From positions 62,001 to 126,000 of the forward strand of contig UBYX01000005.1 of the NCBI GenBank assembly GCA_900469955.1: a stretch of 64,000 bases of DNA, written 5' to 3'. The translations under genes were made by a program, and so were the position numbers. The DNA is from Hyphomicrobiales bacterium (GTDB lineage Bacteria; Pseudomonadota; Alphaproteobacteria; Rhizobiales; Rhizobiaceae). The notes beneath the pieces were generated by a model. That model saw only the letters and a program-made list of their open reading frames with translations, was not told the DNA's origin and searched no databases. Shown piece by piece: positions 45,558-55,732 of this stretch; the stretch's first letter is position 1; the number at the start of each line of letters is the position of its first letter.

Positions 45558-46592
45558 ATGGGTTTCAAGATTGCAGTCGCTGGGGCAACCGGCAATGTCG
45601 GCAGGGAAATGCTGACGATTCTTTCCGAACGCGGCTTTCCGGCGGGTGAGGTCGTGGCGCTTGCTTCCGCTCGTTCTCAGGGCACCGAGGTTTCTTACGG
45701 CGACCGCACGCTGAAGGTTTCCAATCTCGAAAATTACGACTTTTCCGACACCGACATCTGCCTGATGTCAGCCGGCGGCGAGATCTCCAAGAAGTGGTCC
45801 CCGAAGATCGGCGCCCAGGGCTGCGTCGTCATCGATAACTCGTCTGCCTGGCGCTACGATTCCGAAGTACCCCTTATCGTGCCGGAAGTGAATCCGGATG
45901 CGATCGACGGGTTTACCAGGAAGAACATCATCGCCAACCCGAACTGCTCGACTGCTCAGCTTGTCGTCGCGCTGAAGCCGCTCCACGACTTCGCCAAGAT
46001 CAAGCGCGTCGTCGTTTCCACCTACCAGTCCGTTTCCGGGGCCGGCAAGGAAGGCATGGACGAACTCTTCACTCAGACCCGCGCCGTCTTCGTCGCCGAT
46101 CCCGTCGAGACGAAGAAGTTCACGAAGCGCATCGCCTTCAACGTCATCCCCCATATCGATGTCTTCATGGAAGACGGATATACGAAGGAAGAGTGGAAGG
46201 TTCTGGCCGAGACCAAGAAGATGCTTGATCCGAAGATCAAGGTAACCTGCACTGCCGTGCGCGTCCCCGTCTTCATCGGTCATTCGGAGTCGGTCAACAT
46301 CGAATTCGAAAACGAGATCACCGCCGACCAGGCCCGCGACATCCTGCGCGAAGCGCCGGGCTGCCTGGTGATCGACAAGCACGAAAACGGTGGTTACATC
46401 ACGCCTTACGAGTGCGCCGGGGAAGATGCCACCTACATCTCCCGCATTCGCGAAGACGCAACGGTCGAGAACGGTCTCAATATGTGGGTCGTTTCCGACA
46501 ACCTGCGCAAGGGTGCCGCTCTGAACGCCGTGCAGATTGCCGAGCTGCTCGTTAACAGGGGCCTGATCAAGCCACGCAAGGCGGCAGCCTGA
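45558..46592 (+). CDS. asd: aspartate-semialdehyde dehydrogenase
   Basis: This enzyme reduces aspartyl phosphate for lysine/DAP, threonine and methionine synthesis. It has 344 residues with IAVAGATGNVGREMLTIL, LMSAGGEISKKW, VIDNSSAWRYD, the active-site Cys in NPNCSTAQLVVALKPLHD, and VPVFIGHSESVNIEF. GAGGAGAG and GAGAG lie upstream of the ATG. It is a single-gene unit with its own terminator. Confidence 0.97.
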   Translation: MGFKIAVAGATGNVGREMLTILSERGFPAGEVVALASARSQGTEVSYGDRTLKVSNLENYDFSDTDICLMSAGGEISKKWSPKIGAQGCVVIDNSSAWRYDSEVPLIVPEVNPDAIDGFTRKNIIANPNCSTAQLVVALKPLHDFAKIKRVVVSTYQSVSGAGKEGMDELFTQTRAVFVADPVETKKFTKRIAFNVIPHIDVFMEDGYTKEEWKVLAETKKMLDPKIKVTCTAVRVPVFIGHSESVNIEFENEITADQARDILREAPGCLVIDKHENGGYITPYECAGEDATYISRIREDATVENGLNMWVVSDNLRKGAALNAVQIAELLVNRGLIKPRKAAA

Positions 46593-46626
46593 AAGCACTA
46601 AATTTATTAAACATGTTCGGATAAAA

Positions 46627-46652
46627 GACCCTGCCAGAAATGGCGGGGTTTC
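46627..46652 (+). terminator. terminator after asd
   Basis: ACCCTGCCA (46628-46636) pairs with TGGCGGGGT (46641-46649), with one T-G wobble and a GAAA tetraloop, followed by TTTC. Confidence 0.65.
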
Positions 46653-46786
46653 CCGGCGAATCATCGCCTATCACGAACTGTTCATGAACGGGTGAGTTGC
46701 GAACGGTCGCTGCCCCCGTCATAAGGCCGAAAAATACCTCCCCCGGACGCTGGGACAAGCGAGCCGGCTGACCACGGATTTACTGT

Positions 46787-47599
46787 ATGAAGAAGATTTT
46801 GCTGGCAGGACTGATTGCAACCGGTTTCATGACCACCACTCCGGCTTTTGCAGCGCTTCAATGCGGTAACGACTCATCCGGCTTTGCGCGTTGGGTCGAC
46901 GAGTTCAAGCGCATCGCTCCGGCGAATGGCGTCAACCCGTCGGTGGTGGAAAAGGCTTTCGCCGGCGTCTCCTACAATCGCGAAACGATCCGGGCCGACC
47001 GGGGGCAGAAAAGTTTCAAGCTCTCCTTTGACGAGTTCATGCGCAAACGCGGCGGGGCTGCCATCATCTCCCGCGGCAAGAGCATGAAGTCCGGCAACGC
47101 ATCCCTCTTTGCGTCGATCGAGCGCCGCTACGGCGTACCGGCCGGACCGCTCCTTGCCATCTGGGGCATGGAGACCGGCTTCGGCGGCTTCATGGGCAAT
47201 CAGCATACGCTGTCGGCCGTCGCAACGCTTGCTTACGACTGCCGCCGCTCCGCCTATTTCACGGAGCAGCTCTACGCAGCTCTTCAGCTCGTCGCCCGCG
47301 GCGATCTGAGCACCTCGGCCAAGGGTGCCGCCCACGGCGAGATCGGCCAGACCCAGTTCCTGCCGCTGAACGTTGTACGCTACGGCGCCGACGGGGATGG
47401 GGATGGTCATATCGACATGGTCCGCTCGCGCGCCGACGCGCTTGCCTCGACCGCCAACTTCCTGCGTGGACATGGCTGGCGCGCCGGTGCCGGGTATCAG
47501 CCGGGGGAACCGAACTTCTCGGCCATCCAAGGCTGGAATGCTGCCAGCGTCTACCAGCAGGCGATCGCCCACATCGGCGCCCGGATCGACGGTCAATAA
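46787..47599 (+). CDS. lytic murein transglycosylase, MltB-like (SLT_2)
   Basis: An exported peptidoglycan lytic enzyme of 270 residues. A signal peptide (MKKILLAGLIATGFMTTTPAFA) is followed by ARWVDEFKRIAPANGVNP, SIERRYGVPAGPLLAIWGME with the catalytic Glu in METGFGGFMG, and GEIGQTQFLP, all typical of the MltB catalytic fold. There is no lipobox at the signal cleavage site, so it is soluble in the periplasm. It lacks a peptidoglycan-binding C-terminal domain. Confidence 0.9.
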   Translation: MKKILLAGLIATGFMTTTPAFAALQCGNDSSGFARWVDEFKRIAPANGVNPSVVEKAFAGVSYNRETIRADRGQKSFKLSFDEFMRKRGGAAIISRGKSMKSGNASLFASIERRYGVPAGPLLAIWGMETGFGGFMGNQHTLSAVATLAYDCRRSAYFTEQLYAALQLVARGDLSTSAKGAAHGEIGQTQFLPLNVVRYGADGDGDGHIDMVRSRADALASTANFLRGHGWRAGAGYQPGEPNFSAIQGWNAASVYQQAIAHIGARIDGQ

Positions 47600-47615
47600 T
47601 TCCGCAAAATGAAGG

Positions 47616-48290
47616 TCAGGCCGACGCCTGTTCGGCCTGGATCTGCGCCTCGTCCAGGTCCGGACGAATGAAATCGCCGTTCTCGTTCATCACCCACAGT
47701 TCGCCGGTCGAAATGTCGAACCAGGCGCCGTGAATGCTGAGTTCGCCTTTCTCGCGCCGTTTGCGCACAAACGGGAATGTCTCGAGATTGGCGATCGAGT
47801 TGCGGATCGACACTCGTTCAAGCGCCGTCTGCCGCTCCGCCTGGGTCATGAAATCGTTGCTCTGGATCAGTTCGGCCGCCGGGCGGACCAGCGCCATCCA
47901 CCGGCCGATGAAATCGCCGGGCGAAAGCGGCTCCATCGCCGGATCGAGAGCGGCCCGAATGCCGCCGCAGCGGCCATGGCCCATGACGACGATATTCTCG
48001 ATTTCCAACACCTGCACCGCATATTCCAGCGCCGCCGAGGTGGCGTGAAACTGGCTGTCCGGCTCGTAGGGCGGCACCATGTTGGCGACGTTGCGGACCA
48101 CGAAAAGTTCGCCCGGGCCGCAATCGAAAATGGTTTCCGGCGCGGCGCGAGAATCGCAGCAGGCAATGAGAAGCGCATGGGGTTTCTGCCCGGTCTCCGC
48201 CAACACGCGGTAACGTTCGCGTTCGTCGGCGTAGCGCCCGCTCATGAAGCTGCGGTAACCCGCCAGAAGTCTGTCTGGAAAATCCGTCAT
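47616..48290 (-). CDS. beta-class carbonic anhydrase
   Basis: A 224-residue zinc enzyme that interconverts CO2 and bicarbonate. The zinc ligands are in LIACCDSRAAPETIF (CxDxR) and VMGHGRCGGIRAAL (HxxC), with VVRNVANMVPPYEPD between. It converges with the transglycosylase gene with a 16-nt gap. The likely role is bicarbonate supply for carboxylases at air CO2 levels. Confidence 0.95.
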   Translation of the reverse strand: MTDFPDRLLAGYRSFMSGRYADERERYRVLAETGQKPHALLIACCDSRAAPETIFDCGPGELFVVRNVANMVPPYEPDSQFHATSAALEYAVQVLEIENIVVMGHGRCGGIRAALDPAMEPLSPGDFIGRWMALVRPAAELIQSNDFMTQAERQTALERVSIRNSIANLETFPFVRKRREKGELSIHGAWFDISTGELWVMNENGDFIRPDLDEAQIQAEQASA

Positions 48291-48361
48291 GAGGAAAAGG
48301 ATTATCGCGCCGGCGGCCCAATATCAACGGTGATTGTGCAGTTGCTAAGATGAAAGCAGCA

Positions 48362-49234
48362 TCAACGTTTCGCCCGCTGCAGCGGGTGGACGAGCCTGCG
48401 CATCTGAACCATCGCCATCGGCGTGGAAAGGCTGGATGCATCCGTCTCCAATGTCAGTTCGTCGCCTCCTCGCTTGGCCGTGCGCGCGAGAATCTCGAAA
48501 ACGCTGGCCGTCGCAAGCTGCAACGCCTTTTCCTCATCCATGCCGGCCAAAACACGCCCCAGGAAAAGGGCGCTGAGGAGATCGCCGAGACCGTTCGGCG
48601 GATTGTCGATCAGCCGATGTTCGGCAAGCAATGCATGTTTCCCGGTGAGATAAAGATTGCCGGTACCGCCTGCCATCATCGGAACGGCAGAGGTCACCAG
48701 GATGCGTGGCGGTCCGAGCGCGATCGCGGCGTCCATAATCTCGTTGTTGGTTTCCAGCGGGGCCCCCGAAAGCCATGCAAGCTCGTAACGATTGGGCGTC
48801 GCGATGGTGGCAAGCGGAATAAGCTCGTCGCGGATCGCCTCTGCGGTCGGCTGTGGAATGTAAAGCCCGCCGAGATCGCCCATCACGGGGTCGCAAACAT
48901 AGAGGAGGTTCGGATTTTTCTCCCTCAGGGCCCGGATCAGCCGTGCCACCGAGCGCGGCTGTGCGGCATTGCCAAAATAGCCCGTCAGAACGGCCTTCAC
49001 CTCACCGAGCCATGGCGCGCGAATAAGATCATCTATAGCTTTGTCGAAATCTGATTCGGGGAAAGTCAGCCTCGTGGAAGGCCCATGACCCGGATGCCAA
49101 GGAAGAACGATGGTCGGCATTGCCCATACCGGATATCCAAGCGTTTCCAAGGCGAAGACGGCAGCGCGATTGCCGACGGAGCCGCGGATGACGTGGCTGG
49201 AAATGACGATGACGGCATTGCTGTTGTCCTGCAT
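48362..49234 (-). CDS. pdxY: pyridoxal kinase
   Basis: A PLP-salvage kinase of the ribokinase fold, 290 residues from ATG 49234. It has VIVISSHVIRGSVGNRAAVF, LPWHPGHGPSTRLTFPESDF, VCDPVMGDLGGLYI, ATPNRYELAWLSG and the anion-hole/catalytic NPPNGLGDLLSALFLGRVL, where the usual GTGD reads GLGD. The open frame upstream of 49234 overlaps gdh and is not coding. It is divergent from gdh. Confidence 0.9.
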   Translation of the reverse strand: MQDNSNAVIVISSHVIRGSVGNRAAVFALETLGYPVWAMPTIVLPWHPGHGPSTRLTFPESDFDKAIDDLIRAPWLGEVKAVLTGYFGNAAQPRSVARLIRALREKNPNLLYVCDPVMGDLGGLYIPQPTAEAIRDELIPLATIATPNRYELAWLSGAPLETNNEIMDAAIALGPPRILVTSAVPMMAGGTGNLYLTGKHALLAEHRLIDNPPNGLGDLLSALFLGRVLAGMDEEKALQLATASVFEILARTAKRGGDELTLETDASSLSTPMAMVQMRRLVHPLQRAKR

Positions 49235-49402
49235 GAGTCTGGTTTCCGACTTAGATGGCCTGTTGATGGTTTCTTCGCACGGCTGTGTCAATAATAGTCC
49301 AGAAGAATGCGGCAACCTGGCAAGTGGACATGGATCGGCCACGTTGCGGCAAGATGACAGAGCATGAAATAATTCGGTCCAATCGAAAAAGGGGAGGGGG
49401 AA

Positions 49403-52400
49403 ATGGCCGTCAGGCAGAATCCGAAGCGTGAAAAACAGATCGAAAGCGCGCGCAAGGTTGCCGCCCAAGACAAGGGGCCGTTTCTTGATCCCCTCATCCT
49501 CTTCGGCCGGGCCAGCAATGACGACCTAGAAAACTATACTCCTGAAATGTTGGCCCTCTCGGTAAGACATGCGGCCGAGCGGCTGAATGCCTGGACGCGG
49601 GTGAGGGCGGACATCACGGTAATGCCGGTAGCCGGTGTCGAGCCCAATGGGGTCCCGGTTTCCGTCTTGACGATCGTCGATCGGAACATGCCTTTCCTCT
49701 TCGACTCAGTCATGGGTGAGGTGACGGCCACCCATCGTGACCTGGTAATGGCAGTCCATCCGATACTGCTTCTTGAGCCCGGCAAAGAGCCGGTGCTGCG
49801 TTCCAACGAGAATCCCGGGAATCCGGCTCATCACGTAAGTCTCATCCAGATCCATATCGCTCCGCTGACGAAAGAACAGTCGGCGGCGCTGAGCGAACGC
49901 CTTCGTTACATCCTTGATCAGGTGCATCTGTCTATCTCCGACTGGAGCGCGATGCTGGATGTTCTCAAAGGCGCCGCGGGCCAGCTCCACAACTCCATGA
50001 GTCGCAGGAAGGCTGATCGCGAAGAGGCGCTCGCATTCCTGGAGTGGCTGCGCGACGATAATTTCACCTTTCTCGGCATGCGGGAATACGTCTATTCCGG
50101 CAAAGGCCCAGAAGCAAAGGTGGAGCGCGGCAAAGGCCGTGGCCTCGGTATATTGTCGGATCCCGACGTCCTGGTGCTACGCCAGGGCAAGGACGCCGTG
50201 ACGACCACGCCGGAAATTCTCGAATTTCTCGACGGACCGGATTTCCTCATCGTCACCAAAGCAAACGTGAAGTCCGTCGTCCACCGTCGCGCCTATATGG
50301 ACTATATCGGCGTCAAACGGTTCGACGAGAATGGCGAGGTCGTCGGAGAACTGCGTATCGTTGGCCTCTTCACGGCCACCGCCTATACCCATTCCGTTCG
50401 CGATATCCCGCTCCTGCGCGCCAAGACGGCCAGGATCGAGGAGCACTTCGGCTTCGACCCGGACAGCCATTCGGGCCGGATGCTGGCAAACACGCTGGAA
50501 TCCTATCCGCGTGACGATCTTTTCCAAATCGATACGGACCTGTTGGCTCGCTTCTGCGAGCAGATCATGGAATTGAGCGAAAGACCTCGCGTGCGTGCAC
50601 TGCCGCGCATAGACCATTTCGATCGTTTCGTTTCCGTGATCATCTACGTCCCGCGCGAAGATTACAATTCCCTGGTGCGCGAAAAGGTAGGCGACTACCT
50701 TGCGAATATCTACGAAGGCCACGTCTCTGCCTATTATCCGGCCTTTCCGGAAGGTGGCTTGGCCCGCGTGCATATGATCGTCGGCCGGCGCGGTGGCAAG
50801 ACCCCACGCATTCCGCAGGCAAAGCTCGAAGAGGCAATCCGGCTTATCGCAACCCCTTGGGAGGATCGTTTCGCCGCGTTGGCAAAGCAAGGCCCGCGCC
50901 TCTCCGTAACGCAAGCCTTCCAGGAAGCCTTTTCGCCTGAGGAAACCTTTGACGATCTTCCCGATATCGTCGCCTGTGCTGCCGGTGAGACGATCCGCAT
51001 CGCCTTCTATCGTCGCCCCGCCGATACTCCCAATACGGTTTCGCTGAAGATCTTCCACCGGGGCCGGCACCTCTCGCTCTCCCGCCGTGTGCCGCTTCTT
51101 GAAAACCTCGGTTTCCATGTCGTCAGCGAACAGACTTTCGAGCTCTATGCCGGGCCGGAGAATGATCGCAAACTGGTCGTGCTGCACGACATGGAATTGC
51201 AGGTCAACGATGCACGGGAAATTGAGCTTCCCCGTGAAGGCCTGTTGTTGGAGGAAGCGTTCCTTTCGGCATTCGAAGGGGTGATCGATAATGACGGCCT
51301 GAACCGCCTGGTGCTGCTCGCCGGACTTTCCGCGCGTGAGGTCACCGTGCTGCGGGCCTATTCCCGATATCTCCGCCAGACCGGCATCGTCTATTCGCAG
51401 AACTACATCGCCGACACGCTGAATAAGTATCCCGCCATCTCGGCTGCCATCTTCCGTCTCTTCCGCGATGGCTTCAATCCGAAGCTTGGTGAGAAGGCGC
51501 GGCTGAAGAAGCTGACGGAAACTCACGCCGAGATCGAAGCCGCTCTCGGCAGTGTCCCGAACCTCGATGAGGACCGGACGCTGCGTCGTTTCGTCAATGC
51601 GGTCGATGCGACCCTGCGAACGAACTATTTCCAGCGCGACGCCCAGGGCGCGCCAAGACGGATGCTCGCCTTCAAGCTCGATCCGAAGCTGCTCGACGGA
51701 CTACCCGAGCCGAGACCGTTCCGCGAGATTTTTGTCTACGGCACCGAGGTCGAAGGCGTGCATCTGCGTTTCGGAAGGGTTGCTCGTGGCGGTTTGCGCT
51801 GGTCGGATCGCGGCGAGGACTACCGAACCGAAGTCCTGGGCCTCGTAAAGGCGCAGCAGGTAAAGAACGCGGTCATCGTGCCGGTCGGAGCCAAGGGTGG
51901 CTTCTTCCCCAAAATGCTGCCCCTCGGCGGCTCTCGCGACGAAATCTTCAACGCCGGGCGGGAAGCGTACAAGACCTATATCAGGACATTGCTCTCCATC
52001 ACCGACAACATCGTCGATGGCGAGATCGTAGCGCCGGCCGATACGTTGCGCATCGACGGCGACGACCCATATTTCGTTGTTGCCGCCGACAAGGGCACCG
52101 CCACCTTCTCGGACACCGCCAACGGCCTGGCCCAGGAAGCCGGCTTCTGGCTGGACGATGCTTTCGCCTCCGGCGGCTCTGCCGGCTACGACCACAAGAA
52201 GATGGGCATTACCGCCCGCGGCGCCTGGGAGGCCGTCAAGCGGCATTTCCGCGAGAAGGACATCGACATCCAGACCACCCCCTTCACGGTGGCCGGCGTC
52301 GGAGACATGTCCGGCGACGTCTTTGGCAACGGAATGCTGTTGTCCCGCAAGATCAGGCTCATCGCAGCCTTCGATCACCGAGACATCTTCATCGATCCTG

Positions 52401-54169
52401 ATCCGGACACGCAAAAATCCTTTGTTGAACGCGAACGGCTCTTCGCCCTGCCGCGGTCAACCTGGCAGGATTATGACCGGACGACGATGTCCAAAGGCGG
52501 CATGATCATTTCGCGGACCGAGAAAGCCGTTAAGCTGACCACGGAAGCGGCCGCAGCGATCGGCATCGACAAGACGACAGCGACGCCTTTCGAGATCATG
52601 ACGGCGATCCTGAAGAGCCCGGTCGACCTGCTCTGGTTCGGCGGTATCGGCACATATATCAAGGCCGCTTCCGAAGCAGACATCGACGTCGGCGACCGCG
52701 CCAACGATTCGATCCGCATCACGGCGGCCGAGGTGCGCGCTAGCGTGATCGGCGAGGGCGCCAACCTCGGCGTCACCCAAAAGGGTCGCATCGCCTATTC
52801 ACTCGCCGGCGGGCGCTGCAATTCGGACGCGATCGACAATTCCGCAGGCGTCAATTCCTCGGACGTCGAAGTGAATATCAAGATCGCGCTCAATTCGGCG
52901 ATGCAGAGCGGCCGGTTGACGCGGGAGAAGCGCAACCAGCTTCTCGCCTCGATGACCGACGAGGTTGCCGGCCTCGTGCTGCGCAACAACTATCTTCAGC
53001 CGCTGGCGATTTCCCTGACCGAAAGAAAGGGCGTCGCCAACCGGGAAGAGCTGTCGCGCCTCATGTCGGTGCTGGAAAGCCAGGGCCTCCTGAACCGTAA
53101 GGTGGAGACGCTTCCCGACGATAGCGAGCTGGCCGAACGGTATGCTTCCAACCGCCCGCTGACCCGGCCGGAAATCGGCATTCTGCTCTCCTATTCGAAG
53201 ATCGTCCTGTTCGACGCATTGATCGATAGCCAGATCCCGGACGATCCTTATTTTTCTGCGATCCTGAAGGCCTACTTCCCGGCAAAGATGCAGAAGCCGT
53301 ATGCAGCCGATATCGAGAACCACCGCCTGCATCGGGAGATCGTCGCAACCGCCTTGGCCAATGAGACAATCAACCGCGGTGGACCCGGCTTCGTGCAGTT
53401 GATGAGCGACGTGACGGGTGCTGCGGCGTCCAATGTCGTCAAGGCGGCCTTTCTGGCACGCGATAGCTTCGACCTGCCGAAGCTATGGGCGGAAATCGAT
53501 GCATTGGACGGCAGGATTTCGGGTCAGGTGCAGAACGATCTCTACGCTCGCACCAGCCTGATCTTCGCTGAAGCCACGCGACTCATTCTCCAGACACAGG
53601 TAGGCGCCGGGGACATGGCGGGAGCCATGAGCCGGCTCAGGGCTGCAATCAAGGGCCTGCGCGCCTCCATCACCGCCGGAACCATTCTGGAAACGGCCTC
53701 ACAGGCAGCGGAACTTGAAACGCAGGGCGTTCCTCCGGCGGTCGCGCGAGAAATCCTGCTGTTGCCGACCCTGGTTCTCCTGCCCGAGATCATGCTGGTT
53801 GCCGACCGCACCGGCGAGACCATGGCGCGCGCGACGGAAAGCTATTTTGCAGTGACCGACACTTTCCGCATCAACCGGCTGATCGGCGCCGGCGAGCGCA
53901 TCGCCACCTCCGACCATTATGAGAGCTTGGCGCTTTCGCGCAGCCTGCTGCAGATCGCCTCGGCCCGACGCGACATCATCATCGCCGCGCTCACCGCCCA
54001 TCCAAAGGAAAAGAAGCCGCTGGAAGCCTGGGTCGGTAATGACCGGATGCGGGTGAACCGCATCGGAGCGGAGCTGATGGCCTTGAGCGAGGGCAGCGAT
54101 CTTACGCTTCCCAAGATCACTGTAGCCGCCGGGCTTCTCGGAGACCTCGCACGCGAACCAGCGATTTAG
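49403..54169 (+). CDS. gdhB: NAD-specific glutamate dehydrogenase, large (180-kDa) class
   Basis: A very large catabolic glutamate dehydrogenase of 1588 residues, the class known from Pseudomonas, Caulobacter and Streptomyces. GGGGAGGGGG precedes the ATG. The long N-terminal regulatory part contains ACT-like segments (VLTIVDRNMPFLFDSVMGEV, VVSEQTFELYAGPEND). The catalytic domain has RFGRVARGGLRWSDRGEDYR, VKAQQVKNAVIVPVGAKGGF, DDPYFVVAADKGTATFSD and VAGVGDMSGDVFGNGMLLS. It degrades glutamate to 2-oxoglutarate and ammonia. It is a single-gene unit. Confidence 0.95.
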   Translation: MAVRQNPKREKQIESARKVAAQDKGPFLDPLILFGRASNDDLENYTPEMLALSVRHAAERLNAWTRVRADITVMPVAGVEPNGVPVSVLTIVDRNMPFLFDSVMGEVTATHRDLVMAVHPILLLEPGKEPVLRSNENPGNPAHHVSLIQIHIAPLTKEQSAALSERLRYILDQVHLSISDWSAMLDVLKGAAGQLHNSMSRRKADREEALAFLEWLRDDNFTFLGMREYVYSGKGPEAKVERGKGRGLGILSDPDVLVLRQGKDAVTTTPEILEFLDGPDFLIVTKANVKSVVHRRAYMDYIGVKRFDENGEVVGELRIVGLFTATAYTHSVRDIPLLRAKTARIEEHFGFDPDSHSGRMLANTLESYPRDDLFQIDTDLLARFCEQIMELSERPRVRALPRIDHFDRFVSVIIYVPREDYNSLVREKVGDYLANIYEGHVSAYYPAFPEGGLARVHMIVGRRGGKTPRIPQAKLEEAIRLIATPWEDRFAALAKQGPRLSVTQAFQEAFSPEETFDDLPDIVACAAGETIRIAFYRRPADTPNTVSLKIFHRGRHLSLSRRVPLLENLGFHVVSEQTFELYAGPENDRKLVVLHDMELQVNDAREIELPREGLLLEEAFLSAFEGVIDNDGLNRLVLLAGLSAREVTVLRAYSRYLRQTGIVYSQNYIADTLNKYPAISAAIFRLFRDGFNPKLGEKARLKKLTETHAEIEAALGSVPNLDEDRTLRRFVNAVDATLRTNYFQRDAQGAPRRMLAFKLDPKLLDGLPEPRPFREIFVYGTEVEGVHLRFGRVARGGLRWSDRGEDYRTEVLGLVKAQQVKNAVIVPVGAKGGFFPKMLPLGGSRDEIFNAGREAYKTYIRTLLSITDNIVDGEIVAPADTLRIDGDDPYFVVAADKGTATFSDTANGLAQEAGFWLDDAFASGGSAGYDHKKMGITARGAWEAVKRHFREKDIDIQTTPFTVAGVGDMSGDVFGNGMLLSRKIRLIAAFDHRDIFIDPDPDTQKSFVERERLFALPRSTWQDYDRTTMSKGGMIISRTEKAVKLTTEAAAAIGIDKTTATPFEIMTAILKSPVDLLWFGGIGTYIKAASEADIDVGDRANDSIRITAAEVRASVIGEGANLGVTQKGRIAYSLAGGRCNSDAIDNSAGVNSSDVEVNIKIALNSAMQSGRLTREKRNQLLASMTDEVAGLVLRNNYLQPLAISLTERKGVANREELSRLMSVLESQGLLNRKVETLPDDSELAERYASNRPLTRPEIGILLSYSKIVLFDALIDSQIPDDPYFSAILKAYFPAKMQKPYAADIENHRLHREIVATALANETINRGGPGFVQLMSDVTGAAASNVVKAAFLARDSFDLPKLWAEIDALDGRISGQVQNDLYARTSLIFAEATRLILQTQVGAGDMAGAMSRLRAAIKGLRASITAGTILETASQAAELETQGVPPAVAREILLLPTLVLLPEIMLVADRTGETMARATESYFAVTDTFRINRLIGAGERIATSDHYESLALSRSLLQIASARRDIIIAALTAHPKEKKPLEAWVGNDRMRVNRIGAELMALSEGSDLTLPKITVAAGLLGDLAREPAI

Positions 54170-54176
54170 CAAAAAA

Positions 54177-54206
54177 GGAGGAGCCGCTGGCCATACGGCG
54201 GCCTCC
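54177..54206 (+). other. hairpin after gdhB
   Basis: GGAGG-AG-CCGC (54177-54187) pairs with GCGGCCTCC (54198-54206) with a two-base bulge. No T-run follows. It may protect the gdhB mRNA 3' end or help rho-dependent termination. Confidence 0.4.
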
Positions 54207-54296
54207 GCCATGATCGTGGGATTTTAGGCGAGACACAAGCCGGCTGTACCGCCTCAGTTTTTTTACAAGAACGAGCTTCATTGCCTGAATGAGGCT

Positions 54297-55724
54297 TTGA
54301 GCGCGCTGACGCCGGGGGGGAAGATGGCTGTTCGTGGGATTGCGGAGGCGCCGGCGAGATCCAGCCGGCGCGGAATCTGGGGCTGGATGCTCTTCGACTG
54401 GGCCGCACAGCCCTTCTTCACCGTCGTCACCACCTTCGTCTTCGGCCCCTACTTCGTCGCCCGGTTGACCAGCGATCCCGTCTCGGCACAGACGGCCTGG
54501 AGCAACATGGCGACGATCTCTTCGATCACAATCGCCATTCTCTCCCCGATCCTCGGCGCGATCGCCGATCAATCGGGTCCGCGAAAGCCATGGATCGCGT
54601 TTTTCGCAGCCATCAAAATCACTTGTGTGGCAATGCTGTGGTTCGCGGCACCGGGCTCGCCGATCATATGGCCGCTGGTCTTCATGATCCTGGCCTCGGT
54701 GGCAGCCGAGTTTTCCACCGTCTTCAACGATTCCATGATGCCGCGGCTCGTCAGCAAGGACGAGGTCGGCAGAGTTTCGAATGTGGCCTGGGGGCTCGGT
54801 TATCTCGGTGGAAAGATCGTCTTGATCGCAGTAGTCGCGCTCCTCGCGGCAAGCCCGGATACCGGGCTGACCTTGATCGGCATTCCCCCGCTGTTCGGGC
54901 TCGACCCCCATCTTGGAGAAGACGCCCGCATTACCGGCCCGATCGCGGCGCTTTGGTATTTCATCTTCATTCTCCCCATGTTCTTCTTCACGCCCGACAC
55001 CAGAAAGGCCATGCCCTTTGCAGAGGCCGTACGCTGCGGCCTGCAAGAGCTTGCGGGCACCGTCCGTGAACTGAAGCGGAGGAAAGGCATCTCCAGGTTC
55101 CTGATCGCCCGTATGCTCTACCAGGACGGCGTCAACGGCGTGCTGATCCTTGGCGGCACCTTCGCCGCGGGAATGTTCGGCTGGGCCACGATCGAGATCG
55201 GTATCTTCGGGATTGTGCTGAATGTCGTTGCGATCTTCGGCTGTATCGCCGCCGGTGCGCTCGACAAGGCGATGGGCTCGAAGCGTGTGGTATCGGCGAG
55301 CCTCGTATGTCTGCTGATCGCCACTCTCGGCATCGTCTCGACCGGCCCGGGTTTCGTCTTCTTCGGCATGCTTCCGCTGTCCATGGACGACAGCGGAGGG
55401 CTTTTCGGCACGGCTGCTGAAAAGGCCTATCTGCTGTTCGGCCTGTTGATAGGCGTTGCTTTCGGCCCTGTGCAGGCCTCGTCGCGTTCCTATCTTGCCC
55501 GTAGCGTTAGTTCTTCCGAAGCTGGCCGTTATTTCGGCATCTATGCGCTGTCGGGCCGGGCCACCAGTTTCATGGCGACCCTCTTCTTCTCGCTGGCCAC
55601 CTATGCGACCGGATCGGCGCGGCTCGGTATGACCACGCTGATCCTTTTCCTGCTCGCTGGATTCCTCTTGCTGCTGACGACGCCATACCCGGCGGACAAC
55701 CCCGACGCCGCCACGGAAAGCTAG
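54297..55724 (+). CDS. MFS transporter, UMF1 family
   Basis: A 475-residue permease with 11-12 helices of the UMF1/Atg22-like group. It has GWMLFDWAAQPFFTVVTTFVF, LGAIADQSGPRKPWIAFF, EFSTVFNDSMMPRLV, NVAWGLGYLGGK and FGPVQASSRSYLARSV. Substrates of this family are poorly known. The start is uncertain: TTG 54297 has GAGG close before it, and ATG 54324 follows GGGGGG. It converges with purH. Confidence 0.85.
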   Translation: MSALTPGGKMAVRGIAEAPARSSRRGIWGWMLFDWAAQPFFTVVTTFVFGPYFVARLTSDPVSAQTAWSNMATISSITIAILSPILGAIADQSGPRKPWIAFFAAIKITCVAMLWFAAPGSPIIWPLVFMILASVAAEFSTVFNDSMMPRLVSKDEVGRVSNVAWGLGYLGGKIVLIAVVALLAASPDTGLTLIGIPPLFGLDPHLGEDARITGPIAALWYFIFILPMFFFTPDTRKAMPFAEAVRCGLQELAGTVRELKRRKGISRFLIARMLYQDGVNGVLILGGTFAAGMFGWATIEIGIFGIVLNVVAIFGCIAAGALDKAMGSKRVVSASLVCLLIATLGIVSTGPGFVFFGMLPLSMDDSGGLFGTAAEKAYLLFGLLIGVAFGPVQASSRSYLARSVSSSEAGRYFGIYALSGRATSFMATLFFSLATYATGSARLGMTTLILFLLAGFLLLLTTPYPADNPDAATES

Positions 55725-55732
55725 CCGGCTGA

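Noticed and set aside
45274-45615. 113-codon frame running into asd
   Set aside because: It overlaps the asd start in another frame, has no family character and crosses a likely promoter.
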